From an uncultured Marinicella sp. (GTDB lineage: Bacteria > Pseudomonadota > Gammaproteobacteria > Xanthomonadales > Marinicellaceae): a DNA stretch of 64,000 nt. The translations under genes were made by a program, and so were the position numbers. The stretch lies in the NCBI GenBank assembly GCA_947502925.1, contig CANNBS010000004.1:186001-250000 (forward strand). Direction: 5' to 3'. Below, in pieces: positions 46,446 through 55,964 of the stretch. The notes under the pieces were generated by a model that worked only from the letters and a program-made list of their open reading frames with translations, searched no databases and was not told the origin of the DNA. Numbering within the stretch: position 1 is the first letter of the stretch; every line of letters begins with the position of its first letter.

Positions 46446-47729
46446 ATGACACAATCTACACAATTACAAACCCGGGCCCTGCATGCAGGCCATGATGTCA
46501 CGCAACACGCCGGAACCCGAGCGGTACCTATTTACCAAACATCAAGCTACGTCTTTAAAGACGCCGATCATGCGGCTAATTTGTTTAATCTCTCAGAACC
46601 CGGGTTTATCTATACCCGGTTAAATAACCCGACCAATGATATTTTAGAGCAGCGCTTAGCCGCTTTAGAAGGCGGCGTTGGTGCCGTGGTGACAGCGTCA
46701 GGAACGGCGGCCATCAGTACGGCTTTACTGACCTTACTGAAATCCGGTGATCATATTGTGGCATCAGAGAGTTTATATGGCGGTACTTTTAATTTATTGA
46801 ATGTAACCTTACCGCGATTTGGGATTACCAGCAGTTTTGTTAATGCGGACAATCCTGAGGACATATGCCGTGCAGTAAAAGACAGCACACGAGCCATTTT
46901 CGTGGAATCTTTGGGAAATCCCAAACTGGATGTATTGGATATTGAAACCATCGCCAAAATAGCCCATAAGCATGATATTCCACTGATTGTCGATAACACC
47001 ATCGCCACACCGGTTTTGTTAAATCCGATTAAACATGGCGCTGATATTGTGATTCATTCGCTGACCAAGTACATCACAGGTAACGGCACCGGCATGGGTG
47101 GTGTGATTATCGATGCCGGACGTTTTAACTGGGCTAACGGCAAATTTCCTGAGTTTACAGAGCCGGCGCCGGGTTATCACGGTCTGGTTTACCATGAGGC
47201 TTTGGATAATCTGGCGTATGTGGCGCGTTTGCGGATTGAAGGTTTACGGGATTTGGGTGCGGCCCTAAGTCCGTTTAATGCCTTTGGGACTTTACAGGGT
47301 CTTGAGACCTTATCGTTGCGAATTAAACAACACAGTGACAATGCACTACAACTGGCCAAATGGTTACAAGACCAGCCACAAGTGGCCTGGGTGAATTACC
47401 CCGGTTTAAAAGACAGTCCTTATCATGATCTGGCGAAAAAATACCTGCCCAAAGGGCAAAGCGGTATTCTGACCTTTGGTTTAACAGGCGGCTATAAAGC
47501 GGCCAAAACCGTGGCTAATGAAACTCAATTGTTTTCTTTGCTGGCCAATATCGGTGACACCAAATCACTGATTATCCACCCGGCCAGCACCACCCACCAA
47601 CAACTCAGCGAACACGATCAACAAGCCGCCGGTGTGGCACCTGATTTAATTCGACTGTCGGTGGGTTTAGAGGCGCTGGAAGATTTACAGGCTGATCTTC
47701 AGCAGGCTTTTGCACAATTAAGCCAGTGA
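46446..47729 (+). CDS. metY: O-acetylhomoserine sulfhydrylase
   Basis: A 427-residue PLP enzyme of the Cys/Met metabolism family that makes homocysteine directly from O-acetylhomoserine and sulfide. It starts with TQLQTRALHAGHD and has YTRLNNPTNDILEQRLAALEGG, VTASGTAAI, ESLGNPKLDVLDIE and the Schiff-base lysine in HSLTKYITGNGTGMGG; the length and the ending SVGLEALEDLQADL favour MetY over MetB/MetZ. It is under the SAM-I riboswitch and six bases upstream of the fused MetX-ThrA gene, which supplies its substrate. An AAGG site precedes the ATG. Confidence 0.95.
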   Translation: MTQSTQLQTRALHAGHDVTQHAGTRAVPIYQTSSYVFKDADHAANLFNLSEPGFIYTRLNNPTNDILEQRLAALEGGVGAVVTASGTAAISTALLTLLKSGDHIVASESLYGGTFNLLNVTLPRFGITSSFVNADNPEDICRAVKDSTRAIFVESLGNPKLDVLDIETIAKIAHKHDIPLIVDNTIATPVLLNPIKHGADIVIHSLTKYITGNGTGMGGVIIDAGRFNWANGKFPEFTEPAPGYHGLVYHEALDNLAYVARLRIEGLRDLGAALSPFNAFGTLQGLETLSLRIKQHSDNALQLAKWLQDQPQVAWVNYPGLKDSPYHDLAKKYLPKGQSGILTFGLTGGYKAAKTVANETQLFSLLANIGDTKSLIIHPASTTHQQLSEHDQQAAGVAPDLIRLSVGLEALEDLQADLQQAFAQLSQ

Positions 47730-47735
47730 GGTTGC

Positions 47736-50700
47736 GTGATGGCTCAAACGATAGTTATTGATCAGTTTACAACGACATCGGGTGCCGACTACCAACACAT
47801 ACCGGTGAGTTATCGGCTGTTTGGGCCTGACTTGCATCAGGCACCGATTATCTGCATTAATCACGCCCTCACCGGTAATTCACGTGTCAGTGGTGAGAGC
47901 GGCTGGTGGCGAGATTTGGTCGGGCCCGGTCAGGCCATTGATACCGATTATTTTACGGTCTTGGCTTTTGATCTGCCCGGTAATGGCAGTCATGATTTTG
48001 TGATAGACAATTACCGTGATTTTATCGCCAAAGACATGGCGCGGATTATATTGATGGCTTTATCCAAATTAAATGTTCGTGAATTACATGCCTTAATCGG
48101 GGCTTCATTGGGCGGTGGTATTGCCTGGGAGATGCTGGCTTTGGCGCCGAAGATTAGTCGTCACTTTATCCCTGTGGCCACTGATTGTGTGTCCTCTGAC
48201 TGGCTGATAGCCAATTGTCATTTACAGGAGCAGATTCTTTTAAACTCCAAACAGCCGGTCCCTGATGCCCGTAAGCATGCCATGATGTGCTACCGCACGC
48301 CACAATCATTCAGTCAGCGGTTTCAACGCCAAAAACAAGACAGTCAGCCGCTGTTTCAGGTGGAAAGCTGGCTAAATCACCACGGTGACAGTTTAGATAA
48401 ACGGTTTACTTTGCAGAGCTATTTGCTAATGAATCAATTATTAAAAACAGTGGATTCAGGTTTTCGTGATAAGCCCAGGCGGGCAGCGCAGATCAGCGCG
48501 CAGATTCATCTGCTGGCGATTGATTCAGACTTATTTTATCCGGCAGCGGATACCCGAAACTTACAGCAATTTTTAACACAGCATTTATCGCCGGGGCAGG
48601 TTGAGTACCACGAGATTAACTCACCCCACGGACACGATGCTTTTTTGATTGAAAATCAACAAACCACAGAGATTATGAATTTAATTTTAAATGAACAACA
48701 CCGACATAAAAAAAGTCGTGTGCTTAAATTTGGCGGTCAGTCGCTGGCTGATAACAACGGTGGTTTTGAGCGGGTATTGGACATAATCCAAAGCCATCTG
48801 ACAGGACTTCGCCGCACAGTGGTGGTAATCTCAGCCCGGGGTGACACCACACGGCGATTGCAGGCCCTGGTCCGGCAAGCGGTGGCCGGTGATGACTTTC
48901 AATCAGATTTAGATGCACTTATCAGACAGCAAACGCCACCCGGACTGAGCATTGACTGGCAGGAAAATGTGGCACTGATTCGTCGCTTATTAAAAGGCAT
49001 CGCCATGGTCGGTGATTACAGTTTAAAAACGTTAGATCAGATTCTGGCACAAGGCGAACTGATGGCCGTTAAAGCGGTGGCTGCCGGACTAAAGGCCAGG
49101 CATATTCGCGCCGGAGAGTTACAGACCCATTCGCTGCTCAAAAGTGACAATAATTTCAGCCGGGCCACGCCCCTGGCAGAATTATCACAGCATGCTGTGT
49201 GTCAGGCGGTGGCGGGTTTGGCTGATTATGACTTTATTCTGGCCGCCGGTTTTGTGGCCTCCACTGAACAGGGCGAAACCACCACGCTGGGTTTAAATGG
49301 CAGTAATTACACCGCAGCTTTACTGGCCAACTTTTTAGAAGCCGATGAAGTCCATAATTACACCCATGTGGATGGGATTTTTACCGCTAACCCCGACTGG
49401 GTGAATCATGCCGATAAAATTGAACACTTAAGTTTTGCCGAAGCCAATGAGCTGGCGCAACTGGGCACTTCGGTTTTGCACGCCAAAACCATGCTGCCAC
49501 TGATTGAAAAGAACATCCCGTTGCGCTTGCTCAACACGTTTAACGCAGGCGATACGGGTACCTTAATTTCCGGACAATCAAGCCAGGCAGGGATTAAATG
49601 TATCAGCGCTGAGTCTGAGCGGGCTTTGATTAATTTAACCGGTCGCGGCTTATTAGGTCGGGTCGGTATTGACGGGCGCATTTTTAATGCCCTGGCACGG
49701 CATGACATCAGTGTCAACATTATTGCCCAAAGTGGTGCCGAGCGGGGTATCGGTCTGGTGGTCAATTCTGATGATGCCCAATTGGCATGGCGGGTACTGC
49801 GCGATGAATTTAGTGACGATATGAAAAGCCGTGATGTCAGTGACATCACTTTAGATGAACAGGTGTCGGTGATTACCGCCGTGGGTTTATCGCTGACCGA
49901 TTTTAGCCGGCCGTTAAACGCTTTAGTGAAAAATCGCATCACACCTTTAATCATGAATAATGCCTTAAGTGGTCACAGTGTTAGTTTAGTGGTGAAAAAA
50001 GGTGATTTAATTAAAGCCGTAAATGTCATTCACAGTGCCATATTTGGGGCACTGAAACGGGTTCATCTGGTGCTGTTTGGTCACGGTGTGGTGGGCGGTG
50101 CGTTAATCGAGCAAATTTTAAAAGCCCGCGACTCGATACGAACATCGAAAAACATTGACTTAAAAATTATCGCCATTGCCAATTCCAGACATGTGCTTCT
50201 CGATAAAGACGGTATCGGCACTGATTGGCACACTCGCTTAAAAAGCAGCCGGGAAGCCTCCCAAGTGCAATGCATTGTTGACTATGTAGAGCGCCACCAT
50301 TTAGAGAATGTCATCGCTGTGGATAACACCGCCAGCCGCTCTTTATGCAGTCATTATGGTGATTTAATCACCGCCGGTTATGATCTGGTATCTTCCAATA
50401 AAATTGCCAATACCCTGGATTATGACAGCTACCGACGCTTGCACAGTTTATTAAAACAGCACAATAAACGCTACCTGTATGAAACCAATGTCGGTGCCGG
50501 TTTGCCGCTGATTGATACCATCAGATCCCTGCATCAGTCCGGTGAAAATATCACCGCCATTCGTGGCATTTTCTCAGGTTCTTTAAGCTATATTTTTAAT
50601 CGCTTCGGGGTCGAAGACGTGGCGTTTAGCGAGGTGGTGAAAGCCGCTGTGGAGCAGGGCTTCACTGAGCCCGATCCACGGGCTGATTTAAGCGGTCTGG

Positions 50701-51140
50701 ATGTGGCAAGAAAACTGTTAATTCTGGCGCGCGAACTGGATTTAGCGGTGTCCTTAAACGATGTCGGCATTGAAAATCTGGTGCCGGATAATCTGGTGGA
50801 GCCGGATTTAGCTGAATTTAAACAGCGATTAACTGAGTTAGATTCGGTATTTACCGCTAAAAAAGCGGCTTTAAAGCCCGGTCAGGTGCTGCGTTATATC
50901 GGTGATTTAAGCGGTGATTTAATGCACACAGAGACCGCGCGATTAACGGTATCACTGGAAGCGGTGGGGGGTGACGGGCCCTTAGGTCGGGTGCGGGGCA
51001 GCGATTCCTTGTTCGAGATTTACACCGAGTCCTACGGCCAACAACCGATGATTATCCAGGGCGCCGGTGCCGGCGCACAGGTCACCGCACGCGGTGTATT
51101 CGGTGATATATTACGCATTGCTTCCCAGCGTACGGCATAA
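47736..51140 (+). CDS. Fused homoserine acetyltransferase-like (MetX) / aspartokinase / homoserine dehydrogenase
   Basis: One uninterrupted 1134-codon frame with three enzymes. Residues 1-325 are a MetX-type alpha/beta hydrolase: HALTGNSRVSGESGWW, nucleophile Ser124 in GASLGGGIAWEM, Asp265 in IDSDLFYPA and His300 in SPHGHDAFL. Residues 328-620 are an aspartokinase beginning VLKFGGQSLAD, with Gln in place of the usual Thr. ACT-type regulatory repeats cover about 625-770 (LINLTGRGLLGRVGIDG, VSVITAVGL). Residues 776-1134 are homoserine dehydrogenase: LVLFGHGVVGG, SSNKIAN, YETNVGAGLPLI, GIFSGSLSYIF. Together with metY and riboswitch it makes a SAM-controlled methionine module. As I recall, Bacteroidetes have a closely similar arrangement, which suggests transfer. 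Confidence 0.93.
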   Translation: MMAQTIVIDQFTTTSGADYQHIPVSYRLFGPDLHQAPIICINHALTGNSRVSGESGWWRDLVGPGQAIDTDYFTVLAFDLPGNGSHDFVIDNYRDFIAKDMARIILMALSKLNVRELHALIGASLGGGIAWEMLALAPKISRHFIPVATDCVSSDWLIANCHLQEQILLNSKQPVPDARKHAMMCYRTPQSFSQRFQRQKQDSQPLFQVESWLNHHGDSLDKRFTLQSYLLMNQLLKTVDSGFRDKPRRAAQISAQIHLLAIDSDLFYPAADTRNLQQFLTQHLSPGQVEYHEINSPHGHDAFLIENQQTTEIMNLILNEQHRHKKSRVLKFGGQSLADNNGGFERVLDIIQSHLTGLRRTVVVISARGDTTRRLQALVRQAVAGDDFQSDLDALIRQQTPPGLSIDWQENVALIRRLLKGIAMVGDYSLKTLDQILAQGELMAVKAVAAGLKARHIRAGELQTHSLLKSDNNFSRATPLAELSQHAVCQAVAGLADYDFILAAGFVASTEQGETTTLGLNGSNYTAALLANFLEADEVHNYTHVDGIFTANPDWVNHADKIEHLSFAEANELAQLGTSVLHAKTMLPLIEKNIPLRLLNTFNAGDTGTLISGQSSQAGIKCISAESERALINLTGRGLLGRVGIDGRIFNALARHDISVNIIAQSGAERGIGLVVNSDDAQLAWRVLRDEFSDDMKSRDVSDITLDEQVSVITAVGLSLTDFSRPLNALVKNRITPLIMNNALSGHSVSLVVKKGDLIKAVNVIHSAIFGALKRVHLVLFGHGVVGGALIEQILKARDSIRTSKNIDLKIIAIANSRHVLLDKDGIGTDWHTRLKSSREASQVQCIVDYVERHHLENVIAVDNTASRSLCSHYGDLITAGYDLVSSNKIANTLDYDSYRRLHSLLKQHNKRYLYETNVGAGLPLIDTIRSLHQSGENITAIRGIFSGSLSYIFNRFGVEDVAFSEVVKAAVEQGFTEPDPRADLSGLDVARKLLILARELDLAVSLNDVGIENLVPDNLVEPDLAEFKQRLTELDSVFTAKKAALKPGQVLRYIGDLSGDLMHTETARLTVSLEAVGGDGPLGRVRGSDSLFEIYTESYGQQPMIIQGAGAGAQVTARGVFGDILRIASQRTA

Positions 51141-51149
51141 ACAGAAAGG

Positions 51150-51195
51150 TTTGAGGTGATGGCATTTGTTACATCGATTCAGCCATCGCCTCAAA
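51150..51195. terminator. Long hairpin at the convergent gene end
   Basis: TTTGAGGTGATGGC (51150-51163) pairs with GCCATCGCCTCAAA (51182-51195) along 14 positions, one of them a G-U wobble on the plus RNA, with an 18-base loop. It lies just after the fusion gene and covers the last codons and stop of the minus-strand gene. There is no strong T-run, so termination is likely but not certain. Confidence 0.55.
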
Positions 51196-52113
51196 CTTCT
51201 CAACCAGAATATCGGCGTCTTTTTGCATGCCGGGCAGGATGTTTTGTTGGTAATAGCTTTCAAAATCAAGGCCACAGGCCGCAGGATCCTGGGCACACAG
51301 CATCAACATGGCCATGCCGCTTGGCTGACAAGCCGCACCACCCTGGTATTGGCAGGCCAATTTGGTCAGTGACAGGGTAAAGACTTGTTCGATGTATTGA
51401 TGATTTCGACTATCTATCCACTTTGAAATGGGTACTGGTTCACCGTGGTTAAAATACATAAAAGGCATACCAGCTTGTTCGGCCAGTAAGGGGCCGTTTT
51501 GACTTTTTAATAAAGCGCGCAGGGTTTGTTCATTATGTGACTGCATGACACTTCTGGATTCATTGTCGCGTTTAATCATGGCTTGTAATAATTGTCCGGT
51601 CTGGCTGGTCGGTATCAGATTCAGATAAATCTCTTCAAAGGTGGATTGAAGTGTGGGGTAGGCGGTCAGAATCCCTCGGCAGTGTTGTTGTAGTTGTTTG
51701 TATTCCTTTAAACGATTGGCCTTTTTAAATTCTTGTTTCATATGGTCTGAGAAATTGTCTGCATCATCGGCAAAACAAAAAGTATTTTCAGACAAAATGG
51801 AACGGGCTTCAAGGTAAGGGTCGGTCGAATATTTATGTGGTTGAAGCTCTTTAAGCAGACTGTTTAGAGTGTTCTGCGGAATCGCTGTTTCAGTATCAGC
51901 GTTTATGTCAGTTTTCGGTGTTTCTGTTTGTGATGGCTGTAGCGATTCCCGGCTGATGTGTTCTGTCTGAACCGCTGTGTCTGTTTCGGGTTGTGATAGT
52001 CGATGCAGTGACTCGCGAGTTCTCGGCGTGACCACAATATAGATAAGGATTAACACCGCAATAATCAGTGCAATCACGATAAAAAACATTTTATGAAATC
52101 CGCGCTTATCCAT
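51169..52113 (-). CDS. Membrane-anchored protein of unknown function, paralogue pair member B
   Basis: A 314-residue protein when started at 52113, where the ATG has an AGGAG site and overlaps the upstream stop by 8 bases (the frame is open to 52152). One transmembrane segment (about 9-28, MFFIVIALIIAVLILIYIVV) is followed by a Thr/Gln/Glu-rich linker and a helical periplasmic domain with several cysteines. The end holds LACQYQGGAACQPSG, MLMLCAQDPAACGLDFESYY and QQNILPGM, a cysteine layout also found at the end of the neighbouring gene. The two are probably ancient duplicates encoding interacting proteins. No known domain recognised. Confidence 0.75.
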   Translation of the reverse strand: MDKRGFHKMFFIVIALIIAVLILIYIVVTPRTRESLHRLSQPETDTAVQTEHISRESLQPSQTETPKTDINADTETAIPQNTLNSLLKELQPHKYSTDPYLEARSILSENTFCFADDADNFSDHMKQEFKKANRLKEYKQLQQHCRGILTAYPTLQSTFEEIYLNLIPTSQTGQLLQAMIKRDNESRSVMQSHNEQTLRALLKSQNGPLLAEQAGMPFMYFNHGEPVPISKWIDSRNHQYIEQVFTLSLTKLACQYQGGAACQPSGMAMLMLCAQDPAACGLDFESYYQQNILPGMQKDADILVEKFEAMAESM

Positions 52114-53446
52114 TAAAAATCTCCTGATAGCTATTCTTAAGGCTTTGTACATCGGTCCATTGGTTCGGACTGATTAATTGTTGGCGCAAAAACTCATGCA
52201 CAGTTAAGCCACAACCCGTTGGATAGCTGGGATAGCCGGTGAGGCAAAAATTAATCATGAGTTGACTGTTGGCACTGCAATCCATGCCCAATTCACACAA
52301 ATATAGTAATGTGGCACTACTGACCGTTTCTCGATGCCATGGATTGGTGCGCAAATTATTCGCCTCCATCACCATATTAATTGGGGTAATGCGCTGATAA
52401 CTGGCTTGTCCACCGGCACTGTAACCACTGCCTATGTAGCGCAGATTATCATGCCCCACCACCGTTTTGAGGGCTTCATAAAAGACTTCGCCGTAAGGCG
52501 TATAAAATTGTTTAAATAATTGCTGATCGATGCTTTCAAACGCCGCTTTGGCTTGTGCAATGGTGTCAGGGTTTTTGACCTTTTGTTGCATCAGGATATC
52601 ATTTAATTCGCTGATTTCCTGATTGATTCGAGCGATTTGATCGGTCAAATTTGAATTGTTTTGCGCCGTCTGTGAATCGGCAATGATTTGAAATTGCTCA
52701 TCACTGAGTTGTTCAATTTGGCTGTTGATATCAGCGAGCTCTGCTTCTGTGAGGCTGTTTTCTCCGCTTAATGCCTGTTCCAGTTCAGTGAACCGATGTC
52801 GCCATTGCCCGGTGAGCTTAAGTACCTGTTTTATGGCCTGTTCGCGCTTAGTTTCTGGCAGCGTGCTATTAAGTCTTAGTTCAATATTTTCCTCGATGGC
52901 CGCGATTAAAAATTGATTGTCCTGAAGGTCTGTAGTGTATTTTCCGTAAAGGCGCCATAAATTGAGACACTGGTCTTTCCATTGCTGTAGCAGTTGTTTT
53001 TGTGCTGTGGTGATCGGTGGTTTCTGGTCCAGTTGATAGATGGGGTCGCCGTAGTAAGTATAAGGTTTACTGATTAAGGATTCTAAATCTGCTTTTGAGC
53101 CATCACTTTGCCATTTCAGAAAAATAGGCTGGCAGGTTTTGGCTTGGTTAAGCTGCCGGTAAATATCTAAATAGCTGAGTGTACCGGCTTCTTCCTGCCG
53201 TAATTCCTGATCTGCTTTAAGTGGCATGTTTTCTGAGGATTGTTCTGATTCGGTCTTTTCTCGGGTGTTGGATTCGGTTGGTGATTTGCTGTCTTTTTCC
53301 GAGTGGCTCACCACATTCGCACGGATGTCAATTTGTTGTTGTTTGATGTCTTTGTGGTCGAGCTGGTATTTCAGCAAAATCAAAGCGGCAATCACCATCA
53401 GAATTAAAAAGCCGTAAAACAGGTAAGCCAGAATTTTTTGACCCAT
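52106..53446 (-). CDS. Membrane-anchored protein of unknown function, paralogue pair member A
   Basis: A 446-residue protein: one transmembrane helix (about 5-26, ILAYLFYGFLILMVIAALILL), a low-complexity Ser/Glu/Lys linker (40-95), a middle domain with DIYRQLNQAKTCQP and a coiled coil (about 195-300), and a C-terminal domain with YLCELGMDCSANSQ, MINFCLTGYPSYPTGCGLTVHEF and RQQLISPNQ. That last part shares the LxCxxGxxC, S, C, CGL and QxxxxP order with the next gene. The gene pair is translationally coupled. Topology suggests a periplasmic function. The divergent neighbour is pxpA. Confidence 0.75.
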   Translation of the reverse strand: MGQKILAYLFYGFLILMVIAALILLKYQLDHKDIKQQQIDIRANVVSHSEKDSKSPTESNTREKTESEQSSENMPLKADQELRQEEAGTLSYLDIYRQLNQAKTCQPIFLKWQSDGSKADLESLISKPYTYYGDPIYQLDQKPPITTAQKQLLQQWKDQCLNLWRLYGKYTTDLQDNQFLIAAIEENIELRLNSTLPETKREQAIKQVLKLTGQWRHRFTELEQALSGENSLTEAELADINSQIEQLSDEQFQIIADSQTAQNNSNLTDQIARINQEISELNDILMQQKVKNPDTIAQAKAAFESIDQQLFKQFYTPYGEVFYEALKTVVGHDNLRYIGSGYSAGGQASYQRITPINMVMEANNLRTNPWHRETVSSATLLYLCELGMDCSANSQLMINFCLTGYPSYPTGCGLTVHEFLRQQLISPNQWTDVQSLKNSYQEIFNG

Positions 53447-53557
53447 GACAATGAGAATTTAAAAAAAAGCTTATTTTAACAGGACTGAATTAATTATGAA
53501 GTTTTATGGGATCTGTCGATACCTGACGCATTTCTTTTGGTATGTTAAAATAATAAT

Positions 53558-54307
53558 ATGGATATCAACTGTGATTTAGGAGAATACGAACGATTGTCTG
53601 AAGCACACAAAGACGCTGAGGTTATGCCTTATATCACTGCCTGTAATATTGCCTGTGGCGGTCATGCCGGAAATGAGGAGACCATGCAGCACAGTGTTCA
53701 ATTGGCTCAGGACAATGGTGTCGCCATTGGTGCCCACCCAAGTTACCCGGATCCGGCGCATTTTGGTCGGCGTAGTATGATGTTGCCTGAAACACAATTA
53801 TTTGCGGTGTTGACTGAGCAAATTGTTGCTTTGAAAAAGATCAGCGAAAAACAGGGTGCTGCTTTGCGGCATGTGAAACCCCATGGTGCTTTGTATAATG
53901 ATGCTGCTGATGATTTGCGTATTGCCAAAGTGGTGGTGGCAGTGATAAAAAGCTTGGATGAAAACCTTACGTTATGCGGTCAGGCACATTCTGCCTTAGC
54001 GGAAGCGGCTCAGATGGCCGATCTTCCTTTTGTGGCCGAGGGATTTGTCGATCGGCGCTATTTAAGCCGGCATCGCCTGGTACCCAGGGCGCACCCTGAT
54101 GCTTTGATTGATGAGCTCGCTGAGCAAATAAAACAGGCCGAAAACTTAATAAACAAGCAGGGTTTATACGGTCAAAATGGTGAATGGCTGTCGGTGCAAT
54201 GCCAAACCCTGTGTTTGCATGGTGACCAGCCGAATGCACTGGCAACAGCGAAAGCTTTGCATCGCTTGGTCAATCAACATCCATCTGAACAAACATCCGT
54301 ATCATGA
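53558..54307 (+). CDS. pxpA: 5-oxoprolinase subunit A (LamB/YcsF family)
   Basis: A 249-residue subunit of the ATP-dependent 5-oxoprolinase that opens pyroglutamate to glutamate. The start is the family hallmark MDINCDLGEYERL, then MPYITACNIACGGHAGNEETM, AIGAHPSYPDPAHFGRR, HVKPHGALYNDAA and the late CLHGDQPNAL, with the conserved Asp/His residues of the polysaccharide-deacetylase-like fold. It overlaps pxpB by 4 bases (ATGA). Confidence 0.97.
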   Translation: MDINCDLGEYERLSEAHKDAEVMPYITACNIACGGHAGNEETMQHSVQLAQDNGVAIGAHPSYPDPAHFGRRSMMLPETQLFAVLTEQIVALKKISEKQGAALRHVKPHGALYNDAADDLRIAKVVVAVIKSLDENLTLCGQAHSALAEAAQMADLPFVAEGFVDRRYLSRHRLVPRAHPDALIDELAEQIKQAENLINKQGLYGQNGEWLSVQCQTLCLHGDQPNALATAKALHRLVNQHPSEQTSVS

Positions 54308-54984
54308 AACCACTGGACATTCATTATGTGCAGGCCAATGGTGATTGTGCTTTACTGGTTTTCTTTAAACCGCATGCTGACAAAGGGCGCAGGTTACAGG
54401 CTTTAGCAGCTTATATTCGTGATCAGCAAGTGGATGATATTATTGATGTGGTGCCGACTTCGGACAGTTTGTTACTGGTGTTTAATCAGCCTGCTGATAT
54501 TGATGATGAACTTATGCTGGCGATTAATGATGCTTGTGCGCTAAGTCTCAATGTTGATATGACACCGCAAAAACACGAAATTCCGGTGTGCTACTACCCT
54601 GATGTGGCGCCTGATTTAGAAGCGGTTCTGTCACAATCCGGATTAACACTGGAACAGTTGATTAAACAGCATTCGTCCATTGTTTATACCGTGGATTTTC
54701 TGGGCTTTTTGCCGGGTTTTGCTTATTTAAAGGGTCGTGTTGATTCATTAAAGCTGCCGAGAAAATCAAAGCCAAGCCAAAACACGCCGGCCGGCAGTAT
54801 CGCCATCGCTAACGGACAAACCGGTATCTACGCTTTGAACAGCCCCGGTGGCTGGCATGTCATTGGCAGAACCCCGATTGAATTAATTGACTGGCATTCA
54901 GAACAAGTGATTCGCTATCAGCCACTCGATGAAATTCAGTTTAAAGCCATCGAGTATGAGCAATTTAAACAATATCAGTCATGA
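54304..54984 (+). CDS. pxpB: 5-oxoprolinase subunit B
   Basis: A 226-residue kinase-like subunit that works with PxpC. It contains the VCYYPDVAPDLEAVLSQSGL stretch, IVYTVDFLGFLPGFAYL, the PRKSKPSQNTPAGSIAIANGQTGIY catalytic segment and SPGGWHVIGRTP, the standard order of the family. It overlaps pxpA and pxpC by four bases at each end, so the three subunits are made in equal measure. Confidence 0.96.
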   Translation: MKPLDIHYVQANGDCALLVFFKPHADKGRRLQALAAYIRDQQVDDIIDVVPTSDSLLLVFNQPADIDDELMLAINDACALSLNVDMTPQKHEIPVCYYPDVAPDLEAVLSQSGLTLEQLIKQHSSIVYTVDFLGFLPGFAYLKGRVDSLKLPRKSKPSQNTPAGSIAIANGQTGIYALNSPGGWHVIGRTPIELIDWHSEQVIRYQPLDEIQFKAIEYEQFKQYQS

Positions 54985-55847
54985 GCATCACCATTAACAA
55001 GGCCGGTTTCATGACCACGGTTCAAGATGGTGGCCGACCAGGCTATGGTCATCTTGGCATTCCCGCCTCAGGTTTTATGGATCGGCAGTCAGCGCATGTG
55101 GCGAATCAAATGCTTAATAATGATGCCAATACGCCTCTGTTAGAAGTGGATGTCGCCGGTATCAGTTTAAGCATCGATGTGTCTTGTTCTGTGGCAGTGG
55201 CAGGCGCCCAGGCAGAAGTCCTGGTTAACCAAAAAGTTCAAGACACCGGCAAACCAATTAACCTGAAAGCCGATGATCAGCTTCTGATTAAGCCATTAAA
55301 AAACGGCATGTGGACATATCTGGCTTTTGCCGGCGGTATTGCGGTGGAATCGGTTTTAGGCAGTTGCTCAACCTTAACAGTGGCCACTTTAGGCGGATAT
55401 CAGGGCCGTCGCTTAGAAAAACAGGACTGTTTATCATTACTCAAACCAGAGATTGTCCAGGGACAACCCAAACCATGCCATAAACGCCCACCGCACAATA
55501 CCATTCACAGTCTGGCGGCTGTTGCAGGACCAGAGTTTGAATTATTCACCTGCCGTTCAAAAAAACAGATTTTCAAAGAACCCTTTACCATGACTGAACA
55601 CATCAGCCGCCAGGGCCTAAAAATTACCGGACCTGAATTGATTGTGAAAAACCAAATTGATATCAATAGCAGCGGTCTGGTTCCGGGCAGCTTACAAGTG
55701 ACACCGGGCGGTGAGTACATCATCACCCACCGAGACAGCCAAACCACCGGTGGCTATCCGCGAATTATCGTGCTTCAACGACAAGTGCTAAACCAATTAG
55801 CGCAGGTAAGACCGGGTGAACATATTTATTTTTATTTAGGACATTGA
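54981..55847 (+). CDS. pxpC: 5-oxoprolinase subunit C
   Basis: A 288-residue carboxyltransferase-like subunit of 5-oxoprolinase. It opens with FMTTVQDGGRPGYGHLGIPASGFMD, has the AVAGAQAEVLVN and LAFAGGIAVESVLGS segments and ends with the PGGEYIITHRDSQTTGGYPRI block typical of PxpC/biotin-dependent urea-amidolyase relatives. It is somewhat short compared with typical members (about 310). It is the last gene of the pxpABC operon. Confidence 0.95.
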   Translation: MSITINKAGFMTTVQDGGRPGYGHLGIPASGFMDRQSAHVANQMLNNDANTPLLEVDVAGISLSIDVSCSVAVAGAQAEVLVNQKVQDTGKPINLKADDQLLIKPLKNGMWTYLAFAGGIAVESVLGSCSTLTVATLGGYQGRRLEKQDCLSLLKPEIVQGQPKPCHKRPPHNTIHSLAAVAGPEFELFTCRSKKQIFKEPFTMTEHISRQGLKITGPELIVKNQIDINSSGLVPGSLQVTPGGEYIITHRDSQTTGGYPRIIVLQRQVLNQLAQVRPGEHIYFYLGH

Positions 55848-55902
55848 TTATAAGTTGAAATGAGTACATATTACCCAATAAGTCGTGTTACTCTCACGCA
55901 GT

Positions 55903-55915
55903 AATCTCTCCGGGC
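55903..55915 (+). repeat. 13-bp copy of the tRNA-Arg 3' part
   Basis: AATCTCTCCGGGC at 55903-55915 repeats 56068-56080 inside the tRNA, 165 bases upstream. It may be a scrap of a former tandem tRNA or an attachment-site relic; chance cannot be excluded at this length. Confidence 0.35.
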
Positions 55916-55964
55916 ACATCGACATGACGACCTGTAACTTCTTAGTTTTATCTCAAGTTTTACT

